19,974 nt of DNA, taken from an uncultured Clostridia bacterium. GTDB lineage: Bacteria > Bacillota_A > Clostridia > Peptostreptococcales > Anaerovoracaceae. Each line of letters starts with the position of its first letter. Within the stretch, counting starts at the first letter, position 1. Of the stretch, positions 14,852-19,974 are shown in pieces. The stretch covers positions 1 through 19,974 of the forward strand of contig CAMPCK010000001.1 in NCBI GenBank assembly GCA_946645735.1. Direction: 5' to 3'. The notes under the pieces are model-generated. The model did no database searches, was not told where the DNA came from, and saw nothing but the letters and a program-made list of their open reading frames with translations. Position numbers and translations under genes: made by a program.

Positions 14852-15565
14852 ATGAGATATGAAAGAATAGCTGAAGGCAAATTCATAGAGAGACCCAACA
14901 GGTTTGTCGCAAAGGTTGAGATAGACGGCAAGACTGAAACCGTTCATGTGAAGAACACAGGAAGATGCCGGGAGCTTCTTCAGACCGGGGCGACGGTATA
15001 TCTGGAGGACTTCCAGGGAAGAATGGGAAGCCGCAAGATGCGCTACTCTCTCGTTGCCGTGGATAAGGTGACAGACCGGGGAGTAATGACCGTAAACATG
15101 GACTCCCAGGCTCCCAACAAGGTGGCTCACGAAGCCCTTAAGGAGGGAAGGATCCCTCTGGAAGGCATGGGTAATCTCACTCTCATCAGACCCGAGACCA
15201 AGTACGGGGATTCCAGGTTTGACTTCTATCTTGAGGATGACCTGGGAAACAGAGCTTTTGTGGAGGTCAAGGGCGTGACCCTGGAGTATGACGGGCACGC
15301 ATCTTTTCCCGATGCTCCCACTGAAAGAGGAGCGAGACACGTAAGAGAGCTTGCTTCGGCCCTTAAGGAAGGATACAAAGCATATATTCTCTTCGTTATA
15401 CAGATGAAGCCCATACATGATATAAGGCCTAACGAAGAACACGATCCGGTATTCTCAGAAGAACTGAGAAAAGCCGTGTCAGAAGGTGTCAGGGCTGTCG
15501 CAGTTGACTGTCTTGTAACACCGGATTCACTCAGAACAGATGAAGAGGTTAAAGTAATTATCTGA
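14852..15565 (+). CDS. sfsA: SfsA family DNA/RNA nuclease
   Basis: 237 residues, the normal length. The N-terminal OB-like part has ERPNRFVAKVEIDG (17-30) and VKNTGRCRELL (34-44). The catalytic part has SRFDFYL (about 119-125), AFVEVKGVTL (about 134-143) and FPDAPTERGARHVREL (151-166), which fit the PD-(D/E)XK-like core of this family. SfsA was named for sugar fermentation stimulation in E. coli; later work describes nuclease activity, and the physiological role is open. The start is firm because the family begins just before this point and TAA closes the frame 9 bases upstream. There is no ribosome site, and the promoter abuts the ATG. nfeD follows after 15 bases. Confidence 0.93.
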   Translation: MRYERIAEGKFIERPNRFVAKVEIDGKTETVHVKNTGRCRELLQTGATVYLEDFQGRMGSRKMRYSLVAVDKVTDRGVMTVNMDSQAPNKVAHEALKEGRIPLEGMGNLTLIRPETKYGDSRFDFYLEDDLGNRAFVEVKGVTLEYDGHASFPDAPTERGARHVRELASALKEGYKAYILFVIQMKPIHDIRPNEEHDPVFSEELRKAVSEGVRAVAVDCLVTPDSLRTDEEVKVII

Positions 15566-15580
15566 CGAAAGGAGTATTAA

Positions 15581-16027
15581 ATGATCACAATCGCAGGATT
15601 AAGCATCAGCATGGTTTGGATTTGGCTTGCTGTTGCCATTATTTTCATTATTGTCGAAGCCTTGACTGTGGGACTCACCACCATCTGGTTCGCCGCAGGC
15701 GCCCTGGTGGCACTGGTGCTTGCGCTTTTCAAGCTGCCTCCCATGGTGCAGGTGATAGTTTTTCTCGTTGTATCCCTTGCACTTCTTGCAACCACGAGAA
15801 AGATTTTCGTAAATAAACTTAAGACGGGGTCTGAAAAGACCAACGTGGATGCCCTGATCGGCGAGGAGGGAGTTGTAATGGAAGAAATAACCCCTCATAA
15901 CGTAGGCAGGGTCAAGGTCAAGGGACAGAGCTGGTCCGCTGCAGCTGCAGATAAGGACGCAGTCATTCCCAAGGACGCAACCGTGAAGGTTAAGGCCATT
16001 GAAGGCGTTAAACTTATAGTCAAATAA
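15581..16027 (+). CDS. NfeD family membrane protein (short form)
   Basis: 148 residues. Hydrophobic segments at about 7-27, 30-50 and 52-68 are followed by a soluble OB-fold domain from about 85 (ALIGEEGVV, GRVKVKGQSW, VKAIEGVKLIV). It lacks the ClpP-like protease domain of long NfeD proteins, so it is the short type that partners SPFH proteins. Such pairs organise membrane microdomains in Bacteria. GAAAGGAG precedes the ATG, and the SPFH gene follows after 27 bases. It is likely co-transcribed with sfsA, since no promoter or terminator is seen between them. Confidence 0.9.
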   Translation: MITIAGLSISMVWIWLAVAIIFIIVEALTVGLTTIWFAAGALVALVLALFKLPPMVQVIVFLVVSLALLATTRKIFVNKLKTGSEKTNVDALIGEEGVVMEEITPHNVGRVKVKGQSWSAAAADKDAVIPKDATVKVKAIEGVKLIVK

Positions 16028-16054
16028 ATTCAAGAGGTATTAAAGGAGGAAAAA

Positions 16055-16951
16055 ATGGGACCCGTAATCACATTCGTTGTAATAGCAATCGTGCTTCTGA
16101 TAATCATCGGCCTTCTGGTGACGAATATCAGGATCGTGCCTCAGGCACAGGCATATGTAGTCGAAAGACTCGGAGCATATAAAGAGACATGGCAGGTAGG
16201 ACTGCACTTCAAGATTCCTCTTATCGACAGAGTAGCGAGAAGAGTGTCACTGAAGGAAAAAGTTATAGATTTCGATCCTCAGCCCGTTATCACCAAGGAT
16301 AACGTAACCATGGAGATCGATACAGTTGTTTACTATCAGATCACAGACCCCAAGCTTTATGCTTACGGTGTTGAAAGCCCCCTGGCTGCTATTGAGAATC
16401 TGACAGCTACGACTTTAAGAAACATCATCGGTGATCTGGAACTGGACGAATCCCTCACATCCCGTGAGCACATCAACTCCAAGATCAGAATCGTCCTGGA
16501 CGAAGCAACTGACCCCTGGGGAATCAAGATCAACCGTGTGGAAGTAAAGAATATCACACCTCCAAGAGACATCCAGCAGGCCATGGAGAAGCAGATGAGG
16601 GCAGAGCGTGAAAAGCGTGAAGCCATCCTCAACGCTGAAGGAACCAAGGCATCCGCTATCCTCGTTGCAGAAGGTGAGAAGGAAGCAGCGATCCTTAATG
16701 CTGAGGCAAACAAGCAGGTAGCTATACGTGAGGCAGAAGGTAAGGCTGAAGCTATCAGACTGGTAAACGAAGCTACAGCCTATGGTATCGAAGCCATCAA
16801 GAAGGCAGCTGCTGATGATGCAGTTATCAAGCTCAAGAGCCTTGAAGCCTTCGAAAAGGCAGCCAACGGACAGGCCACCAAGATCATTATCCCTTCAGAA
16901 CTGCAGGGACTGGCAGGCATGGCCGCAGCCGCCAAGGAAGTGCTGAAATAA
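16055..16951 (+). CDS. SPFH/stomatin-like membrane protein (QmcA/YbbK type)
   Basis: 298 residues. One N-terminal membrane anchor (about 3-24) is followed by VPQAQAYVVERLGAYKE (28-44), typical of stomatin/prohibitin proteins, the SPFH domain (to about 180) including NRVEVKNITPP (160-170), then a long Ala/Glu-rich coiled coil (about 180-260) and a short hydrophobic C-terminal part (SELQGLAGMAAA). These proteins oligomerise into large membrane rings and scaffolds, and the partner is NfeD upstream. AAAGGAGG sits ideally before the ATG. It is complete, with no odd residues. Confidence 0.93.
   Translation: MGPVITFVVIAIVLLIIIGLLVTNIRIVPQAQAYVVERLGAYKETWQVGLHFKIPLIDRVARRVSLKEKVIDFDPQPVITKDNVTMEIDTVVYYQITDPKLYAYGVESPLAAIENLTATTLRNIIGDLELDESLTSREHINSKIRIVLDEATDPWGIKINRVEVKNITPPRDIQQAMEKQMRAEREKREAILNAEGTKASAILVAEGEKEAAILNAEANKQVAIREAEGKAEAIRLVNEATAYGIEAIKKAAADDAVIKLKSLEAFEKAANGQATKIIIPSELQGLAGMAAAAKEVLK
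16622..16753 (+). repeat. Four 11-residue repeats in the SPFH coiled coil
   Basis: Residues 190-233 read as four consecutive 11-mers: AILNAEGTKAS, AILVAEGEKEA, AILNAEANKQV and AIREAEGKAEA, with a fading fifth. This hendecad spacing gives a gently right-handed coiled coil, as known for SPFH proteins. The DNA copies have diverged at third positions. Confidence 0.85.
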
Positions 16952-16966
16952 AGGACGGCGAAAAAT

Positions 16967-17265
16967 CTGGTAAACAATGACCTTCAGATCTCATATCCCG
17001 AGGGTTTCAGAGAACTGGACAGGGATGAGATACTTAAGATGAATCCCGTTAAAGATGCTCCCGGCTGGTGCATCAGGGACGACGAGAGACATTATGACGG
17101 GATCGAGTATCACTATACTGCTCAGGAAACCGAAATGTATGCAAGATCTCTTTCTGTAAAAAACGGAAAGAACTTTTACTATATCCATTTCTATGGAAGA
17201 CAGGCTCTTAAAGCTGAAAGCGAGCGGTATTCGAAGAAATTCTGAAGTCCGCTTCCTGGAAATAG
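16967..17265 (+). pseudogene. Broken small gene between the SPFH and DUF6973 genes
   Basis: The frame directly after the SPFH stop stays open to TGA at 17243-17245 and has protein-like sequence: QISYPEGFRELDRDEI, then a Trp-Cys segment, DDERHYDG, and KNGKNFYYIHFYGRQAL. There is no ATG, GTG or TTG before 17039; the best start is CTG at 16967, 11 bases after AAGGA. At the end, stepping back one base at 17224 restores AVFEEILKSASWK and a stop at 17263-17265, a sensible amphipathic end in place of RYSKKF. I recall a clostridial family of about 140 residues with a similar beginning (SYPEGFH, SDPERH) and a similar end (GK-YYY-HFY-R, then ES). If so, about 40 residues are missing in the middle. The likely state is a decaying gene; a sequencing error at 17224 is possible. 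Function unknown. Confidence 0.55.
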
Positions 17266-17286
17266 TATTCTCAGTGGGTGTATCTT

Positions 17287-17844
17287 ATGGGGGCAGGATC
17301 CTATAAACTTCCAAAACTGAATAAGAGGGAAAAGGCGCTTGCTCTGGAGCATCCCAAGGAATTCTCCGTATATGTTTCCTGCGGAAGGGAAGCCGTGAGG
17401 ATGACTTCCGAAAGGTACAAAAACGGAAGAGACCTGGGAAACGGCGACGCCTTCAGACATGCCGTCTGGAATGCGCTTCTCGTGTGCAGATTTTTTGCAA
17501 TGGGAAAGGGAACTCCGGATCAGTGTCAGGAACTTGCCAGGAAATGGACCAGTGCCCATGAAGTGCCCTTTGAAGAAAGGAAGTACGAGGAGATGAGCCT
17601 GGACCAGTTTATGACAGATAAGGAGATGGATCTGATCAATAACAGGCTTGGCAGGATCCTGGGAAGAATATACATCGATGATGAAGAAAGAGCCATAGAA
17701 GCCATAGGCCGCAAGATCGACTCAGGAGAATTCGTGAAAATAAAGGAAGACCGCCAGATGGGCTGGCGGGTGAGCCGCTTTATTGAGGAAATACCTGAGT
17801 GGACACTGAAAAAGACAAGTATAAAAGGAAAAGCAACTCTGTAA
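17287..17844 (+). CDS. DUF6973 domain protein
   Basis: 185 residues from the ATG at 17287, preferred because GGGTG pairs with the 16S rRNA tail at a 6-base spacing; the GTG at 17278 would add three residues (MYL) and lies within that site. The recognisable core is GNGDAFRHAVWNALL, SAHE and MDLINNRLGRILG, the pattern I recall for DUF6973; the histidines and Glu in FRH and AHE could bind a metal. There is no signal peptide or membrane segment. An early HPKEFSVY segment precedes the core. It follows the broken gene by 21 bases at the end of the sfsA-nfeD-SPFH run. Function unknown. A terminator overlaps its stop. Confidence 0.68.
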   Translation: MGAGSYKLPKLNKREKALALEHPKEFSVYVSCGREAVRMTSERYKNGRDLGNGDAFRHAVWNALLVCRFFAMGKGTPDQCQELARKWTSAHEVPFEERKYEEMSLDQFMTDKEMDLINNRLGRILGRIYIDDEERAIEAIGRKIDSGEFVKIKEDRQMGWRVSRFIEEIPEWTLKKTSIKGKATL

Positions 17845-17860
17845 TAAGAGTTGCTTTTTT
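17829..17860. terminator. Terminator after the DUF6973 gene, probably bidirectional
   Basis: A 12-bp stem, AAAAGCAACTCT (17829-17840) with its complement (17847-17858), has a 6-nt loop that includes the stop codon, and the T-run continues to 17860. On the minus strand the same hairpin is followed by TTTTCCTTTT, so it can also end glmL. Confidence 0.88.
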
Positions 17861-17877
17861 ATCGGAAAGCTCAACGA

Positions 17878-17928
17878 GAATACCCCCACTTCAAATTCGC
17901 GGAAGTGAATTAAGTGGTGGGAGTATTC
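17878..17928. repeat. Nested inverted repeat at the 3' end of glmL
   Basis: Outer arms GAATAC (17878-17883) and GTATTC (17923-17928) continue as CCACTT (17886-17891 region) against AAGTGG (17913-17918), with small bulges in the C/G-rich part. Inside, CACTTC and GAAGTG can form a competing hairpin around a 9-nt loop. TTCAAATTC occurs twice (17890-17898, 17926-17934). No T-run follows on either strand, so it is not an ordinary terminator. It overlaps the glmL stop codon. Confidence 0.6.
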
Positions 17929-19312
17929 AAATTCTTAAACTTTTAAGCAATATCTCAAAGGCGGTGTCCTCATCGAACTCTCTTAAGAGGCCGGCCGCGA
18001 AGAAAATGTAGTCTTCATCCAGAAGAAACCGGGCATCTGCTGGAAGGAGCACGTGGGGCTCACCGGAAGGATCCCGCAGGACTCCTCTCAGAAGCTCCTT
18101 TCCGTATCCGCTGTAAACCAGGGGACCGCCTACACCGATAACTGTACGAACATTAGTGAGGTCTTTTCCGCGCTGTATATATTTTATGGAAGAACCCACA
18201 GTGGGTTCCAGCTTACCGGCGTGGCGTCTTGCGCTGATCCTTACTGCATTCTCGGCAAGATAGCGGTCAGCCTCGGCCTCCAGTTCCGTTTCAGGCAGGG
18301 CCTCGTGTTTTTCGTGCCACCTGTCAATAACGGGCTGAATATCCTTTTTAAAGGCTCCCGCCTCCTTAAGCAGTGTGTCTGAGGATTCGCGCATGCCCAG
18401 ATCGCCTTCCACGGTTCGCTGTGTATATGAGTTTTCTGCGCCAAGAAGCTTGGCTCCTTCATAGGACCTGGGCTCTGCACAGGAGTGGATGTCTGTTGTT
18501 GCGCCTCCCACGTCTACAGCTATGAGTTCGCCCAGGCCACCTTTATTATGGGGACCAAGGGACAGCAGCTCGCAGGCTGAAAGGACAGCCTTGGGCGTGG
18601 GCATTACGACTTTATCGAGAAGGCCTGTTACCTTGTCCAGACCCTTCATATTAATAATTCTTGAAAGAAAAAGATTCCGGATTATCTCCTCAACGGGCTT
18701 GCTGCTGACTTTTCCGACGGTTGGGATGATGTTGGGAACGATATAGAATTCCTTTCCGGAGAAGGTCAGCATGCGGCGTACATCTTTTGCAGCGTCGCAG
18801 TTTCCGGCGAATACCATAGGGACATGAATGGAAGACCCGGCAAGTTTCTCGCAGTTTGCGAGAAGCATGGTGAGGTTCCCATGGTCGTATCCTCCGGTGA
18901 TCAGAAGGATCTCTATGGGAAGGCTCTGAAGTTCATCTATATCCTTGTCACTCAGGAGGCCTGAACAGGTCTTGAGTATCTTGGCGCCTGCACCGAAGGC
19001 GGCGCTTCTTCCCGCCTGGATGCTGAGAGACCTGGAAAGTCCCGTGACTGCCATGCGGAGTCCGCCTGCAGCACTGGAAGATGCAAGCTTTGATGCCTTC
19101 GAGAATTCTTCGGAGCCGATGGCTTCTTCAGCTGCCCTGTAGCACTCTGAAAGTGCAAGGGATGCGTCAGTTGCTACGGTGGACGGGACATGAGCTGTCG
19201 TAACGATTCTGCGCTCTACCCTGTCCGCTACGGCCATCTTGGTATAGGTGCTTCCGAAGTCCACCAGTACAGAATAGCGGGAATCAGTTTTTTCCATGAA
19301 ATCATTTCTCAT
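17927..19312 (-). CDS. glmL: GlmL/MutL family ATPase, B12-mutase reactivating factor
   Basis: 461 residues, full length for the family (TIGR01319). It is an ASKHA-fold ATPase: phosphate-1 loop VDFGSTYTK (17-25), phosphate-2 loop VDVGGATTD (266-274) and adenosine motif GVGGPL (393-398). GGYDHGN (140-146) and GNCDA (170-174) are further conserved-looking stretches. GlmL is encoded between the glutamate mutase subunit genes in Clostridium and is thought to reactivate the coenzyme-B12 enzyme by exchanging damaged cofactor. This MutL is unrelated to the mismatch-repair protein. The ATG at 19312 is preferred to that at 19297 because AGGAAG lies 4-5 bases upstream. It overlaps the cobalamin-binding gene by 11 bases, so translation is coupled and the two should act together. 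Confidence 0.9.
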   Translation of the reverse strand: MRNDFMEKTDSRYSVLVDFGSTYTKMAVADRVERRIVTTAHVPSTVATDASLALSECYRAAEEAIGSEEFSKASKLASSSAAGGLRMAVTGLSRSLSIQAGRSAAFGAGAKILKTCSGLLSDKDIDELQSLPIEILLITGGYDHGNLTMLLANCEKLAGSSIHVPMVFAGNCDAAKDVRRMLTFSGKEFYIVPNIIPTVGKVSSKPVEEIIRNLFLSRIINMKGLDKVTGLLDKVVMPTPKAVLSACELLSLGPHNKGGLGELIAVDVGGATTDIHSCAEPRSYEGAKLLGAENSYTQRTVEGDLGMRESSDTLLKEAGAFKKDIQPVIDRWHEKHEALPETELEAEADRYLAENAVRISARRHAGKLEPTVGSSIKYIQRGKDLTNVRTVIGVGGPLVYSGYGKELLRGVLRDPSGEPHVLLPADARFLLDEDYIFFAAGLLREFDEDTAFEILLKSLRI

Positions 19313-19974
19313 AGATCTTCCTCACTATCTCCACGGTTTTATTCAGATCGTTTTCTACGTTTACGCCAATCGATGCCAGCTCCTCTGTAACATCGACTGC
19401 CAGCATGCTTCCGTCCATGTTTTCGTTGAGGGCTCCTCCCAGGACCAGAGTAACGTCATCCAGTCCGTTTTCTTTGAGACGGGACAGTACTTCCTTTGCG
19501 AAGGAAAGAGCGACTCCGTTAAAGGTGGAGATGAATACCGCACGGCACTCGGTCTCTATAACGTTATCCACGATCTCTTCTGCTGTTACATAGGTGCCCA
19601 GGTCGAAGACCTCTGCGCCTGCTGAAAGGCAGAGGGATTTGGCGATATCTTTTCCGTATTCATGAATATCGGTGGATCCGACGATGAGGCTGAGACCGTC
19701 GAGAGCCTTCAGAATGTCTCCTGCCCCCTGGAAGTATTTTATCTGTTTCTCCTGAAGGGTTTTGACTATGTCTGTGGGACGCACGGGTCTCCGTCCGCCG
19801 AGAGCTGTCTTGTCCTGTTCGCCTACGCCGAAGTTGTCTTCGAGCTGGCGGGCTCCTATGGCTTTAACGGCAGCGAATACCTGTCCTGCGTGCTCTGTAT
19901 CGACTCCAAGATCCATCAGGGCGTTCATGATCCTCTCGAAGAAGATCTTGCCCTGGGATACCAGAAGGTCGCGC
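19302..19974 (-). CDS. Cobalamin-binding mutase-type enzyme, C-terminal part (5' end missing)
   Basis: The frame is open to the window edge; the ATG at 19928 is internal (RDLLVSQGKIFFERI precedes it). Numbering from that ATG, residues 78-200 form a B12-binding Rossmann domain: STDIHEYGKD (85-94) contains DxHxxG with His89 as the lower cobalt ligand, FISTFNG (132-138) carries the conserved Ser, and LVLGGALNE (161-169) the GG turn. About 75 residues before it (GARQLEDNFGVGEQDKT and so on) are a linker or the end of a catalytic domain that I cannot identify. Coupling to glmL points to an adenosylcobalamin carbon-skeleton mutase or aminomutase rather than a methyltransferase. It is not the short GlmS subunit, because sequence continues upstream. 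The substrate is not known; the missing N-terminal part would decide. Confidence 0.8.
   Translation of the reverse strand, partial: RDLLVSQGKIFFERIMNALMDLGVDTEHAGQVFAAVKAIGARQLEDNFGVGEQDKTALGGRRPVRPTDIVKTLQEKQIKYFQGAGDILKALDGLSLIVGSTDIHEYGKDIAKSLCLSAGAEVFDLGTYVTAEEIVDNVIETECRAVFISTFNGVALSFAKEVLSRLKENGLDDVTLVLGGALNENMDGSMLAVDVTEELASIGVNVENDLNKTVEIVRKIYEK

Noticed and set aside
17219..17245. Programmed -1 frameshift at 17224
   Set aside because: No X-XXY-YYZ slippery heptamer or following stem is present, so a mutation or sequence error is likelier.
17878..17928. The hairpin as a rho-independent terminator of glmL
   Set aside because: No T-run follows on either strand; the hairpin at 17829-17860 does this job better.
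17927..19312. MutL mismatch-repair protein
   Set aside because: The name is shared only; the ASKHA ATPase loops and the B12 neighbour identify GlmL, not the GHKL-type repair protein.
1..19974. tRNA, rRNA, CRISPR array, intact insertion sequence, riboswitch
   Set aside because: None was recognised by eye in the gaps, which are all short; a tool-based scan (tRNAscan, Infernal) would be needed for a firm negative.

Overview
The window looks like the chromosome of a low-to-mid GC Bacillota of class Clostridia, most likely a Lachnospiraceae relative. The grounds are moderate GC, heavy AGA/AGG arginine use, strong GGAGG-type ribosome sites, extended -10 promoters, YlmH, SfsA without a leader, a UvrX-like Y-family polymerase beside a YolD-like protein, and GlmL beside a cobalamin-binding enzyme. 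The family is an inference from gene content; no rRNA or other marker is present.

Region 1 (1-7850, + strand) starts with the C-terminal part of an ABC exporter, closed by a terminator. A clear promoter (TTGACA-17-TAAAAT) then opens a four-gene operon for a phosphate-linked surface polymer. Its genes are an ATP-grasp protein of the sugar-transfer-associated type with N-terminal helical repeats, a LicD-like phosphotransferase with a long unassigned C-terminal half, a TagD-like cytidylyltransferase fused to a Gfo/Idh/MocA-like oxidoreductase, and a CDP-glycerol-glycerophosphotransferase-like polymerase. A reasonable reading is that the fusion makes a CDP-activated polyol phosphate, the TagF-like enzyme polymerises it, and LicD and the ATP-grasp protein decorate the product. 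A strong hairpin terminates the operon.

Region 2 (7848-13500) has ylmH on the minus strand, divergent from a seven-gene plus-strand run: TSCPD-domain protein, Y-family DNA polymerase, DUF6873/GME-fold protein, YolD-like protein, MBL-fold hydrolase, class V aminotransferase and GNAT acetyltransferase. The first four look like a translesion-synthesis cassette; the last three may only share the transcript. A perfect 26-bp palindrome ends the run.

Region 3 (13509-17860) has an MFS transporter (minus, TTG start) divergent from sfsA. The sfsA promoter sits so close to its ATG that the mRNA should be leaderless. nfeD and an SPFH/stomatin gene follow, the usual membrane-microdomain pair, then a broken small gene (frameshift, no normal start codon) and a DUF6973 protein, ending at a terminator.

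Region 4 (17861-19974, minus strand) holds a nested inverted repeat, then glmL (ATPase that reactivates B12 mutases), which overlaps by 11 bp the 3' end of a cobalamin-binding enzyme running off the right edge.

There is no gene-free stretch over 300 bases. No tRNA, rRNA, CRISPR array or intact transposase was seen.
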